Positions 8,145 to 16,761 of a stretch of DNA of 64,000 nt are shown one piece after another. The notes beneath the pieces are model-generated. The model was not told the DNA's origin. It saw only the letters and a program-made list of their open reading frames with translations, and did no database searches. Origin of the DNA: Glutamicibacter soli (GTDB lineage Bacteria; Actinomycetota; Actinomycetes; Actinomycetales; Micrococcaceae); contig NZ_POAF01000002.1 in assembly GCF_003309065.1 (NCBI RefSeq), forward strand, positions 496,001 to 560,000, given 5' to 3'. Made by a program: the position numbers and the translations under genes. Positions within the stretch are counted from its first letter, which is position 1. Each line of letters starts with the position of its first letter.

Positions 8145-8816
8145 ATGACTTCCCAAACCCCTCACTCGGAACTGATCAAGCACTTTAGCAACGACGTTCA
8201 GCAACTGACTGAAGAACAGCTCACCGCCTACGCCGGTGGATGGCCCAACCATCTGCCCATGGCGATCCTCGACGCTATCTATTCGATCCAGACCCGATAC
8301 ACCACCAAACATGGCAAAGGGCTGCTTCCACGTCTCAAGAAATTCAAGGAAACCTACCCCGAGGCTGCCCAAGACCTCCGCGAACTGCTAACACTCAGCA
8401 CAGCAGATATCGAGGACATCCTCGGTCGCGGCAAAACGTCCGGGACATCAAAAGCCCAGGCAGTCTTGCAGGTCGCCCAGAATCTAATCGAGCTGGCTCC
8501 TCCTGTCTACACAGCACAAGAATTCAACTACTTGAAGGCAGACCATGAACACGCTTATTGCAGCGTTCACGGTCTCGGGAAAGTCACCTACCACTACCTC
8601 GGCATGCTCCTAGGATACGGCGATGTCAAGCCCGACACCTGGATCGTTCGAGCCGTGCAACGAGTCGCCGATACCCACATGCTCGGGCTAAGTGTCACTC
8701 CAGCCCTTGCCCGGCTTGTTGTCACCGAATCCCACAAAGCCACCGGCCACGGCAAGACCGTTACACATCTGGATCATGCGATCTGGCTCAATGAACGAGC
8801 CGGCAAAGAGAACTAA
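8145..8816 (+). CDS. HhH-GPD-like (DNA glycosylase-fold) protein
   Basis: 223 residues from ATG 8145, preceded by GGAGA; the ATG at 8133 lacks a site. Residues 90-100 (ADIEDILGRGKTSGTSKA) and the later GLGKVTYHYLGMLLGYGDVK followed by PDTW resemble the helix-hairpin-helix and catalytic-Asp region of the endonuclease III/MutY superfamily. There is no Fe-S cysteine cluster. It probably acts with the two nuclease genes upstream, for example by recognising or excising a base, but this is inference. It is the last gene of the three-gene unit and is followed by a terminator. Confidence 0.68.
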   Translation: MTSQTPHSELIKHFSNDVQQLTEEQLTAYAGGWPNHLPMAILDAIYSIQTRYTTKHGKGLLPRLKKFKETYPEAAQDLRELLTLSTADIEDILGRGKTSGTSKAQAVLQVAQNLIELAPPVYTAQEFNYLKADHEHAYCSVHGLGKVTYHYLGMLLGYGDVKPDTWIVRAVQRVADTHMLGLSVTPALARLVVTESHKATGHGKTVTHLDHAIWLNERAGKEN

Positions 8817-8903
8817 CTACGCATCCTTGCTGCCCAGAAACCTCGAACAAATAATTACGGGAAGCCGTATTTCGACTCACGGTATCGGGACGAGCAGAAG
8901 CTG

Positions 8904-8944
8904 GAAAACCGCAGGTAATGAGCTACTTTTCACCTGCGGTTTTC
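8904..8944 (+). terminator. intrinsic terminator after the HNH-Mrr-HhH cluster
   Basis: Perfect 13-base arms GAAAACCGCAGGT / ACCTGCGGTTTTC around a 15-base loop, followed by a T-rich stretch. Confidence 0.8.
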
Positions 8945-8986
8945 ACTTTTCCAAGAACCACTGATTATCAGTCGACCGGTCCTGGA

Positions 8987-9145
8987 TCACTTCATTTCAC
9001 TTAGTGGCCAATCATCCGGTTTCACGTAGCGAAGCTTGAGAATTCCAGGTTCTGGATTATCCCGATCAAATATTGGTGCGGGGTTCCACTGCCATAGGGT
9101 TGCGGCGCCGACCGCATTGCTTTGCGAAACCAGGCGGTCTCTGGC
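8987..9145 (-). other. start-less open frame, possible protein remnant
   Basis: Directly after the stop codon of the next gene (9146-9148) and in the same frame, 52 further codons are open: LWQWNPAPIFDRDNPEPG then ILKLRYVKPDDWPLSEMK, ending at 8987. There is no usable start codon. It looks like the C-terminus of an unidentified protein, and I do not recognise the family. Apart from this and the terminator, 8817-9145 shows nothing. Confidence 0.4.
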
Positions 9146-9448
9146 CTAATCGACGTTCAATTCCATACTGGCGGCATGCTGCGGGACACCTTTCGCCTTG
9201 ACCAGCCATGCAACAGCCAGCACATCCAGAACGACGACCATCAGCACGGAACCGTGCGCTGCCAACCACAGCAGTTCGGAATTCGGAAGCATCTGGCCCG
9301 GATCAATGCTGGACTCCGATTCCATGCGGCCAATGGCGGCGCTGTCGGCAATCAGCCACAGGACAAAGAAGGCCAGCACGGTGATGTTCAGACCGACCAT
9401 GGCCACCGCACCCGTAATGCCAAGTGTTTTCATTGGATTTTGCGACAT
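9146..9448 (-). CDS. small two-helix membrane protein, function unknown
   Basis: About 100 residues starting MSQNPMKTLGITGAVAMV, with GGGAG 7 bases upstream. ATG 9475 is an alternative with GGGGA. Two hydrophobic stretches (GAVAMVGLNITVLAFFVLWL and LLWLAAHGSVLMVVVLDVLA) are joined by an acidic, serine-rich loop. The C-terminus is cytoplasmic-like (KAKGVPQHAA). No family recognised. Confidence 0.65.
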   Translation of the reverse strand: MSQNPMKTLGITGAVAMVGLNITVLAFFVLWLIADSAAIGRMESESSIDPGQMLPNSELLWLAAHGSVLMVVVLDVLAVAWLVKAKGVPQHAASMELNVD

Positions 9449-9587
9449 GTTCGGCTCCCGGGATGCAGTTGTCATTCTGGTTCCCCGATCAAGCTGACCC
9501 GAGATCATCACATGTGGAACCCAGTATTCCCTGTCTGACGTGCACCACAAGTGCGAATCGCCTAAGTCGTCCCAACGATTAACCGTT

Positions 9588-9620
9588 GATGTGGGCCTTC
9601 CAGCGAGGAAGGCCCGCATT
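9588..9620 (-). terminator. hairpin downstream of metB
   Basis: ATGTGGGCCTTCC and GGAAGGCCCGCAT pair around a short loop about 20 bases beyond the metB stop on the minus strand. No strong U-run. Confidence 0.6.
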
Positions 9621-9637
9621 CGGTTTTCGGTGGCGGA

Positions 9638-10843
9638 TCAGGCGGTGGCCAGGCTCCCATACTGGATTCGGCCCGCTTCGGATGCCTTCGCAGCTACTGC
9701 CAGCCCGCGTTCCAGGTCGCCCAGCAGGTCGTCAGCCTCCTCGATTCCCACCGACAGCCGCACCAGGTTCGCAGGGATTTCCAGCGGGGTGCCGATCAGC
9801 GACGCATGGGTCATTTCCCGCGGATAGCAGACCAGCGATTCGACCCCGCCCAGCGAAACCGAAAGCTGGAAAAGCTCCATTGACTCAGCGAAGGCGCGGG
9901 CGGCTGCCTCGTCAGCCAGCTGCAGCGAGAGGATCCCGCCGAAGTCCCGCTGCTGGCGGGCTGCCAGTTCATGTCCCGGATGCCCGGGCAGCCCCGGGTA
10001 GTAGACGCGGGCCACGTCCGGCCGGTCCTCCAGCCACCCGGCCAGCGTGGAGGCGGTGGCGCAGTGGCGTTCCATGCGCAGCCCCAGGGTCTTCAACCCG
10101 CGTGAGGCCAGGTAGTTGTCCTGCGGTCCGGACACCGCTCCGCCGGCGAACTGCTGGTAGCCCACGGCCTCGGCCAGCGACTGCCCGCAGTGCAGGTGCT
10201 CCCCCACGATCACCGCGCCGCCGAGCACGTCAGAGTGCCCTCCGATGTACTTGGTGGTCGAGTGCACCACCGCGTGCGCGCCGAATTCCAGCGGGCGCTG
10301 CAGGTACGGGGTGGCGAAGGTATTGTCCACGACCAGCAACGCGCCGGCCTCCGCCGCCACGGCGGCCCAGCCTGCCAGATCCGCGATGCCCAGCAGCGGG
10401 TTGGAGGGAGTTTCCACCCACAGCAGCGCGGTGTTCGGACGCAGCGCGGCGCGCACCGCGTCGAGGTTGGTGATGTCCACGGCGCTGGCGGTGATGCCCC
10501 ACTTGTAGTGCAGCCGGGTGATCAGCCGGTTGGTGCCGCCGTAGCCGTCGGCGCCCAGCACGATGTGGTCGCCCGGGGCGAGCAGCGCCCGCAGCAGCGC
10601 GTCTTCCGCCGCGATCCCGGAGGCGAAGGAGAAGCCTGCGGCTCCGCCTTCCAGGGCGGTGAGCTGGGCTTCGAACCCGTTGCGGGTTGGGTTGGAGCCG
10701 CGGGAGTACTCGTGGCCAGCGCGCAGCACGTTGATCCCGTCCTGGATGAAGGTGCTGGTCTGGTAGATCGGAGGGATCACCGCACCGGTGTGCGGATCCT
10801 TTTCCTGGCCGGCGTGCACCGCCAGCGTATTGAAGCCGCTCAT
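9638..10843 (-). CDS. metB: cystathionine gamma-synthase / trans-sulfuration PLP enzyme
   Basis: 401 residues, full length for the Cys/Met-metabolism PLP family. The PLP-binding lysine is K198 in HSTTKYIGGHSD; YSRGSNPTRNGFE (about 46-58) and SGPQDNYLASRGLKT are typical of the CGS / cystathionine gamma-lyase branch. It would condense O-acyl-homoserine with cysteine to cystathionine, or run the lyase reaction; sequence alone does not settle which. The start overlaps the metY stop by ATGA (10840-10843), and GAGGAG precedes it inside metY. It is therefore transcribed with metY under the upstream SAM-type leader. Confidence 0.88.
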   Translation of the reverse strand: MSGFNTLAVHAGQEKDPHTGAVIPPIYQTSTFIQDGINVLRAGHEYSRGSNPTRNGFEAQLTALEGGAAGFSFASGIAAEDALLRALLAPGDHIVLGADGYGGTNRLITRLHYKWGITASAVDITNLDAVRAALRPNTALLWVETPSNPLLGIADLAGWAAVAAEAGALLVVDNTFATPYLQRPLEFGAHAVVHSTTKYIGGHSDVLGGAVIVGEHLHCGQSLAEAVGYQQFAGGAVSGPQDNYLASRGLKTLGLRMERHCATASTLAGWLEDRPDVARVYYPGLPGHPGHELAARQQRDFGGILSLQLADEAAARAFAESMELFQLSVSLGGVESLVCYPREMTHASLIGTPLEIPANLVRLSVGIEEADDLLGDLERGLAVAAKASEAGRIQYGSLATA

Positions 10844-12156
10844 GCGAAGCTCTCCTCTCGGGTCGCGGCCTGGGCCGCGTTCAGCGCGCGGTCCAGGTCG
10901 CGGATCAAGTCTGCGGGGTCTTCCAGCCCTACCGAGATCCGCAGCACCGCGCGGTTCAGGCCCGCGTCGGCCAACTGCGCTTCGGAGAGCCGGCAGTGGG
11001 TCATGGTGGCAGGGTGGGCGATCATGGTGCGGGTGTCGCCGATATTGGCGGCCAGCACAATCACCTCCAGGCTGTCGATGAACGCGGAGACCAGGGCCTC
11101 GTCGTGCAGTTCCACCGCCAGCACGCTGCCGGTGCCGCGCGGGAAGAAGCGCTTGGCCCGCTCAAAGTGCGGGTGCCCGGGGCGGCTGGGGTGGTGCACC
11201 TGCGCCACCGCGGGGTGGGCCTGCAGGAAGTTTGCCAGCAGCAGCAGGTTCTGCTGCGCCGCAGCGGTGCGTACTGACAGCGTTTCGATGCCGGTCAGGA
11301 TGCCGTGGGCGCTGGCCGCCGGTAGGGTCGGGCCCAGATCGTGCAGGAACTTGGAGCGCACCAGCATGGAATAGGCTCCGGCCCCATAGCGTTCGAGCAG
11401 CGAAGTGCCGGCGTAGCGGGCCCGCGGCGCGGCGATCTGCGCCCAGCGGATTGGGTCCGAGAAGTCGAAGGTCCCGGAGTCCACGACCACGCCCCCAAGT
11501 ACTTGGCCATGGCCTGCCAGGGCTTTGGTGGCCGAGTGCACCACGATGTCCGCGCCGTGCAGCAGCGGCCGGAAGTTGGCAGGGGTGGCCAGGGTGTTGT
11601 CCACGACCACCGGGATGTTGTGGCGGTGGGCGATCTCGCTGAGCGCCGGCAGGTCCGGCAGCGTGGACAGTGGATTGGTGACCGATTCAAGGAAGAACGC
11701 GCGGGTGTCTTCTTCAATGGCGGCCTCCCAGGCCGCCGGGTCGTCCGGGTCCACGAAGCTGATCCGGATGCCGAAGTCTTTGAATGAATCGGTGAGCAGG
11801 TCAACGGTCCCGCCGTAGAGCTGGCTGGAGGCGATGATGTGCTTGGGTCCCTGGGTCAGGGCCAACAGGGCCAGCGCCACGGCCGCCTGGCCGGTGGCGG
11901 TGGCCACCGCGTAGGCTCCGGCTTCCAGGGCGGCGGCGCGCTGCTCGAAGACCGACACCGTGGGGTTCCCGGTGCGCGAATAGGTGAAGCCCGTCTGGCG
12001 CAGCGCGAACTTCTCCACCGCATCCGCATGCGAGGGGAAATTGTAGGCCGCGGAGGAATACAGCGGCACGGTCAGCGGTCGGTAGTCCCCGCTCGGGGTG
12101 TATCCGGCGTGGATCGCCGCGGTTGACTGCTGTGCGAGGTCTCGTGGCTGGGCCAT
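10840..12156 (-). CDS. metY: O-acetylhomoserine sulfhydrylase
   Basis: 438 residues from ATG 12156, preceded by GAAGGAGTACTGCC; the frame is open further but the upstream part is leader. PLP-binding lysine K211 lies in [12 protein letters not shown]. The long C-terminal insertion ([29 protein letters not shown]) separates MetY from MetB. It makes homocysteine from O-acetylhomoserine and sulfide in the cytoplasm. It forms a two-gene operon with metB, which gives both direct sulfhydrylation and trans-sulfuration under one control. Confidence 0.93.
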   Translation of the reverse strand: MAQPRDLAQQSTAAIHAGYTPSGDYRPLTVPLYSSAAYNFPSHADAVEKFALRQTGFTYSRTGNPTVSVFEQRAAALEAGAYAVATATGQAAVALALLALTQGPKHIIASSQLYGGTVDLLTDSFKDFGIRISFVDPDDPAAWEAAIEEDTRAFFLESVTNPLSTLPDLPALSEIAHRHNIPVVVDNTLATPANFRPLLHGADIVVHSATKALAGHGQVLGGVVVDSGTFDFSDPIRWAQIAAPRARYAGTSLLERYGAGAYSMLVRSKFLHDLGPTLPAASAHGILTGIETLSVRTAAAQQNLLLLANFLQAHPAVAQVHHPSRPGHPHFERAKRFFPRGTGSVLAVELHDEALVSAFIDSLEVIVLAANIGDTRTMIAHPATMTHCRLSEAQLADAGLNRAVLRISVGLEDPADLIRDLDRALNAAQAATREESFA

Positions 12157-12269
12157 GGCAGTACTCCTTCTCGTTGTGTAGTCCCCGAGAGAGTGCACCG
12201 AACACGGTGCCGCGCACCGCCGGCGCCGGGCCGATTGCCGGCCTGGACATCACGGTACGAGGCACAGCG

Positions 12270-12376
12270 CCGCAGTTCATAACGCGGCTCGGAGCTGCTC
12301 CATCGTTCCTGGCATTAGCACCTTTCGGTTTCCCGATGGTTGCTGCGACGTCGACGAGCCAGATCTCTTAGTCGCT
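12270..12376 (-). promoter_or_regulatory. SAM riboswitch (S-box / SAM-I-IV clan) upstream of metY-metB
   Basis: On the minus strand the leader carries the conserved core elements in order: AGAGATCTGGCTCGTCGACG, then GCAGCAACC (complement of 12338-12346), a short stem-loop, then GGTGCTAATGCC (complement of 12311-12322). This order and spacing are those of S-box RNAs in Actinobacteria. It lies about 115-220 bases before the metY ATG. Boundaries are approximate because I could not fold the 3' half. High SAM is expected to turn metY-metB off. Confidence 0.82.
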
Positions 12377-12532
12377 CTTGATGGGTAGGTAGTTCCATGG
12401 TTGGCCACCGGCGCCGCCAGGAGCAAGCGGTGGCGCGGCCAGCGCTTCATGCAGCGCTGCGGCCCGTCATATGTCGCGGTTTCGTCATGCTGGACCCTGC
12501 CCCGTACGGCCTTTGTGACGCGCTGAATGAGG

Positions 12533-12554
12533 CAAAAACCCCTGAATTCCGGGG
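12533..12554 (-). terminator. intrinsic terminator after the LysR gene
   Basis: On the minus strand a CCCC-GGAATTCA-GGGG hairpin is followed at once by TTTTTG. It lies about 55 bases past the LysR stop. Confidence 0.6.
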
Positions 12555-12608
12555 AATATGGGTTTATATGTGTCGCGTGAGGACGAATTGAAGACGCACT
12601 ATGACATT

Positions 12609-13550
12609 TCAGCCCAGCAGGTGCACGTCGAACTCGGAGACCACCGAGCGCACTTCTTCAAGGTAGCGCTGGGCCTGTTCGGTCAGCGGGATCGCGGCAT
12701 GGTCGATCCAGCCGATCTCGATCCGCTCGTCGATGTCCAGCGGGATGGCAACGATGGACGGGTCCAGCTCGTCGCTGATGATGCCGGTGGAGATCGTGTA
12801 CCCGCCCAGGCCGATCATGAGGTTGAAGATGGTCGCGCGGTCCGAGACCCTGATCTCGCGTTTGCTGGACAGGGTAGAGAGGATTTCCTCGGCGAAGTAG
12901 AACGAGTTGTTCGCACCTTGGTCGAAGGTCAGCCGCGGCAGGTCCTCGAGGTCCTCCAGGGTGGCGCGACGGCGGGATGCCAGCGGGTTGCTGCGCGAGA
13001 TGAAGATGTGCGGGTCTGCAAGGAACAGCGGGTGGAACACCAGCCGGGATTCGCGCAGCAGCTTGTCGATGACCTTGCGGTTGAAGTCGTTGCGGTAGAG
13101 GATGCCGATTTCGCTGCGCAGCGTGCGCACGTCCTCGATGATCTCCTCGGTGCGGGTCTCGCGCAGCGAGAACTCGTACTCCTCGGCACCGCTGGCCTGG
13201 ACCATGCGCACGAACGCATCCACGGAGAACGAGTAATGCTGGGTCGAGATGCCCAGCAGGCGGCGGGAGGGCGGACGGCCCAGGTAGCGATGCTCCAGCA
13301 GCTGCACCTGTTCGAGCACCTGGCGGGCGTAGCCTAGGAACTCGGCACCCTCGACAGTGAGCGTCACGCCCTTGGCCGAGCGCACCAGCAGCGTGCGCCC
13401 CAGTCGGGATTCGAGCGCCTTCATCGCCGAGGACATGCTCGGCTGGGCCACGTAGAGCAGGTCGGCTGCCGCGGAGATCGATCCCTCGGTTGCGACCGCG
13501 GTGAAGTAGCGAAGCTGTTGCAGCGTCAGGCCGCTTGCCTTTTGAACCAT
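12609..13550 (-). CDS. LysR-family transcriptional regulator
   Basis: 313 residues, standard LysR length. The N-terminal winged helix-turn-helix covers about residues 8-66 (LRYFTAVATEGSISAAADLL, QPSMSSAMKALESRLGR). The effector-binding domain follows and contains no enzyme motif. It is divergent from MesX-MesD across a short gap containing a CTAT-N8-ATAG dyad, so it most likely controls that pair. Many LysR proteins regulate sulfur-amino-acid genes, but the effector here is unknown. Confidence 0.9.
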   Translation of the reverse strand: MVQKASGLTLQQLRYFTAVATEGSISAAADLLYVAQPSMSSAMKALESRLGRTLLVRSAKGVTLTVEGAEFLGYARQVLEQVQLLEHRYLGRPPSRRLLGISTQHYSFSVDAFVRMVQASGAEEYEFSLRETRTEEIIEDVRTLRSEIGILYRNDFNRKVIDKLLRESRLVFHPLFLADPHIFISRSNPLASRRRATLEDLEDLPRLTFDQGANNSFYFAEEILSTLSSKREIRVSDRATIFNLMIGLGGYTISTGIISDELDPSIVAIPLDIDERIEIGWIDHAAIPLTEQAQRYLEEVRSVVSEFDVHLLG

Positions 13551-13559
13551 AGGCTGAGT

Positions 13560-13575
13560 CTATATCAATCCATAG
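13560..13575. promoter_or_regulatory. candidate LysR-type operator
   Basis: CTAT-ATCAATCC-ATAG is an inverted repeat of the T-N11-A class between the LysR start (13550) and the MesX start. Position and form fit autoregulation plus control of mesX-mesD. Confidence 0.4.
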
Positions 13576-13672
13576 TTAGCCCCAGTTACCCGATATCGAA
13601 AAAGGCCCTGCATGATTGAGGCATCCACCTGATTCCGGCCTGTCCAGGCCCATGTCCAACAGATTGGCCGCC

Positions 13673-14665
13673 ATGGCAGACGCATTGACCTTCAGCATTT
13701 CCAGCACCGACTTCAACCAGGACTACACCCCCGCCGAGAGTTCGCGCATCACCACGAACTTCGCGAACCTGGCCCGCGGCGAGAACCGCCGGGAGAACCT
13801 GGGCAACGCGCTGACGATGATCGACCGGCGCCTGAATTCCCTGATGCACTGGGACAATCCGGACGGCGAGCGCTTCACGCTCCAGTTGGAAATCATCTCC
13901 GCCAACGTGCACTTCGACTCGGCACAGGGTGCGCAGGACTTCCCGCTGCTGGAGGTGCTGAACACCAGCATCTTGGACCGCTACACCGGGACGAGCACCC
14001 ACGGCATCGTGGGCAACAACTTCTCCTCCTACGTGCGGGACTACGACTTCAGCGTGCTGCTGCCGGCAACCGCCGACGCATCCGGCAAACCGGTGGTCCC
14101 GGAGGACTTTGGGGAGCTGCACGGCCGGCTTTTCCAGCATTTCCTTGACTCGGAGGCCTACCGCCAGCGCTTCGAACAGCTGCCGGTGATCTGCATCAGC
14201 GTCTCCACCTCCAAGACCTACCGCCGCACCGGCAACAGCCACCCGGTGCTGGGCCTGGAATACCAGCAGGACGACTACTCGCTGACCGACGAGTACTTCG
14301 CGAAGATGGGCCTGCGCGTGCGCTACTTCATGCCCGCCGGCTCCGTTGCCCCGCTGGCCTTCTACTTCCGCGGCGACCTGCTGAACGACTACACCAACCT
14401 GCAACTGGCCAGCACGATTGCCACCATGGAGACCTTCCAGAAGATCTACCGCCCGGAGATCTACAACGCGAACTCCCCCGCACCGGCCGTCTACCGGCCT
14501 TCCTTGGGCGCGCAGGACTTCTCGCGCACCCAGGTTTCCTACGACCGCGAAGAACGCACCCGCCTGGGCGCAAGCCAGGGCAGGTACACCGAAGAACACT
14601 TCATCACCCCGAACCGCGAACTGCTGAGCGCATGGGCCGCCGGCTACGCCGTCCCCGCCGCCTAA
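13673..14665 (+). CDS. mesX: MesX (DUF1852), partner of the MesD methionine synthase
   Basis: 330 residues from ATG 13673 (MADALTFSISSTDFNQDY); an in-frame ATG at 13652 is possible and neither has a strong ribosome site. The sequence is of the DUF1852 type, with blocks SSRITTNFANLARGENRREN, MIDRRLNSLMHWDNPDGE and VICISVSTSKTYRRTG. Published genetics on folate-independent methionine synthases (Price and colleagues) link this family, MesX, to the activity of the MesD branch. It lies 37 bases upstream of mesD on the same strand and is divergent from a LysR gene. Confidence 0.85.
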   Translation: MADALTFSISSTDFNQDYTPAESSRITTNFANLARGENRRENLGNALTMIDRRLNSLMHWDNPDGERFTLQLEIISANVHFDSAQGAQDFPLLEVLNTSILDRYTGTSTHGIVGNNFSSYVRDYDFSVLLPATADASGKPVVPEDFGELHGRLFQHFLDSEAYRQRFEQLPVICISVSTSKTYRRTGNSHPVLGLEYQQDDYSLTDEYFAKMGLRVRYFMPAGSVAPLAFYFRGDLLNDYTNLQLASTIATMETFQKIYRPEIYNANSPAPAVYRPSLGAQDFSRTQVSYDREERTRLGASQGRYTEEHFITPNRELLSAWAAGYAVPAA

Positions 14666-14702
14666 GCGCCCCTGAACACCTCACGAATTCAAAGGACCAG
14701 TT

Positions 14703-15743
14703 ATGACCAATACCCTGCTTCCCACCTCCATCGTCGGCAGCCTGCCCAAGCCTTCCTGGCTCTCGGAAACCGAGACCCTGTGGTCGCCGTGGAAGCTTGA
14801 AGGTGCGGCACTGGCCGAGGGCAAACAGGACGCGATGCGCGCCGCGGTGCTGGAGCAGACCCGGCGCGGCATCGACATCATTTCCGACGGTGAGCAGACC
14901 CGACAGCACTTCGTGACCACCTTCATCGAGCACCTGTCAGGCGTTGACTTCGTCAACAAGCAGACGGTGCTGATCCGCGACCGCTACGAGGCCAGCGTGC
15001 CCAGCGTGGTCGGCGCAGTGGAACGCAAGGCCCCGGTGTTTGTGCAGGATGCGAAGTTCCTGCGCACGCTGACCGACCGCCAGATCAAGTGGACCCTGCC
15101 CGGCCCGATGACCATGGTGGACACCCTGCACGACGCCTACTACGGCAGCCGCGAAAAGCTGGCCTGGGAGTTCGCCGCCATCTTGAACCAGGAGGCCAGG
15201 GAACTGGAAGCCGCTGGCGTGGATGTCATCCAGTTCGATGAGCCGGCATTCAACGTCTTCTTCGACGAGGTGGCCGACTGGGGCGTGGCAGCCCTGGAAC
15301 GCGCTTGCGAGGGCCTGAAGGCGGAGACGGTTGCGCATATTTGTTTCGGCTACGGCATCAAGGCGAACAACGATTGGAAGGCAACTCTGGGCACCCAGTG
15401 GCGCCACTACGAGAAGTCGTTCCCGCTGCTGCAACGCTCCTCCATCGACACCATTTCTCTTGAATCCCACCACTCGAATGTCCCGGTGGAGGTCGTGGAG
15501 CTGGTGCGCGGCAAGCGGGTCATGCTCGGCGCCATCGACGTGGCAAACCGGCAGGTCGAGACCCCTGAAGAGGTGGCGGAGACCCTGCGCAAGGCGCTTG
15601 CGTACGTGGATGCTGACAAGCTCATCCCGAGCACCAACTGCGGCATGGCTCCGTTCCCACGTGATGTGGCGTTGGCGAAGCTCAGTGCATTGAGCGCCGG
15701 CGCCGCTGTGCTGCGCGAGGAGCTTGTCGGCGCCCGCGTCTAG
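14703..15743 (+). CDS. mesD: MesD-type core methionine synthase (MetE C-domain only)
   Basis: 346 residues against about 750 for full MetE: only the catalytic barrel is present. Zinc ligands are visible as H212 and C214 (HICFGYG), E254 (LESHHS) and C313 (TNCGMAPFP). It should methylate homocysteine to methionine without the folate-binding N-domain of MetE. Physical pairing with MesX places it in the MesD branch, whose methyl donor is not settled. AAAGGA precedes the ATG. A decayed flavin reductase follows directly. Confidence 0.85.
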   Translation: MTNTLLPTSIVGSLPKPSWLSETETLWSPWKLEGAALAEGKQDAMRAAVLEQTRRGIDIISDGEQTRQHFVTTFIEHLSGVDFVNKQTVLIRDRYEASVPSVVGAVERKAPVFVQDAKFLRTLTDRQIKWTLPGPMTMVDTLHDAYYGSREKLAWEFAAILNQEARELEAAGVDVIQFDEPAFNVFFDEVADWGVAALERACEGLKAETVAHICFGYGIKANNDWKATLGTQWRHYEKSFPLLQRSSIDTISLESHHSNVPVEVVELVRGKRVMLGAIDVANRQVETPEEVAETLRKALAYVDADKLIPSTNCGMAPFPRDVALAKLSALSAGAAVLREELVGARV

Positions 15744-15750
15744 AACCCCG

Positions 15751-16278
15751 GTGGCGGCGCCGTCGCTGCCCGCGGAAGACTTCAAGACGATCTTGCGCGA
15801 GCACCCGGCGGTGCCGTGCTGATTACCGCGGACGCAGGCCAAGGCCCGGTGGCGCTGACCGTGTTGTCGGTGGCATCGGTGAGCGCGCAGCTGCTGCTGT
15901 TCTCAGTCTCGGCGCCGTCCCCGGCCGCCAGGGTGCTTGCCTAGGAGCACCAAAGATGGTGCATTTCCTGGATGCCCGGACATTGAGGTGACGAAGCTAG
16001 GTGCTTTTAGCGGCAGTGACCGTTTTGCCCAAACACAGACCTGGACCCAGCTGGAGAGTGGTGAAACCGTCTATGACTGCGTACGGGCCTGAGTGCGCTG
16101 CGAGATCACCGAACGTGTTCCGGCTGGAGAATCAACAGTGTTCATGGCACGCGCCCTAGAATCCCACGTTGCCCACAATGTAGCGCCGGGCCAAGCCGGA
16201 GATGTACTGGTCTATCACAACAGGTCGTGGCGCCGGCGCGGTGAGTACTCTGTCGTTGAAAGCGGAAATGCCAAGTAG
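15751..16278 (+). pseudogene. flavin reductase-like gene, decayed
   Basis: Fragments of a flavin-reductase (FMN-binding split-barrel) domain appear in order but in different frames: AEDFKTILREHPA, a 1-base loss near 15813, VLITADAGQGPVALTVLSVA, a stop near 15941, then TKLGAFSGSDRFAQTQTW, a stop at 16090-16092, and CEITERVPAGESTVFMARAL. The C-terminal end (GDVLVYHNRSWRRRGEYSVV) is readable to a TAG at 16276-16278. It starts 8 bases after mesD and was probably the third gene of that operon. Confidence 0.8.
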
Positions 16279-16761
16279 TGTTTCAATTAATCACCGACTG
16301 ACGCTGAACTTAATCAGAAGCTTCCATGAAGTAACTGTATGTCACTCCAGGCATGCCACCACTACCAGCAACTCATCTCGCCACGAATAGAACTCAACGA
16401 GAAATGCATCCGCAGGCAGCCTGACGTGGGAAATCAGCCAGCTTTCAAAGTTGCGCATCGATACACAAAAGCCCGGCCAAAGCCCTGAGCCAGCGCCATG
16501 AAGTAGGCGAACTTAGCATCAGCCTCAGCCAAAATTTGGTATCGCGAAATCGATACTGTTGCTACTGCCCGCCGAACACGGCGTGAAGAAACGACGCCAA
16601 CCACTCTCTGATTCAGAAAAGCGACAACTGAAACAACGGCGCAGCGCCGGCATATCGATACGTCGTGCCGTCGAACGCGTTGACACAAGTTACTGCACAG
16701 CACAGAAATATCGTTCTGAATGGTAGGGCTACGCTGACAGCATGAGTAAGTCGACAGCTGA
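16279..16761. other. no supported gene
   Basis: About 480 bases between the flavin reductase remnant and the OLD nuclease. Base composition changes here from GC-rich chromosome to AT-richer island. An 89-codon minus-strand frame (16434-16703) is open but has no family resemblance and no ribosome-binding site. Confidence 0.5.

Noticed and set aside
16434-16703. 89-codon minus-strand ORF before the OLD gene
   Set aside because: No ribosome site, no family likeness and mixed composition; kept as empty spacer.
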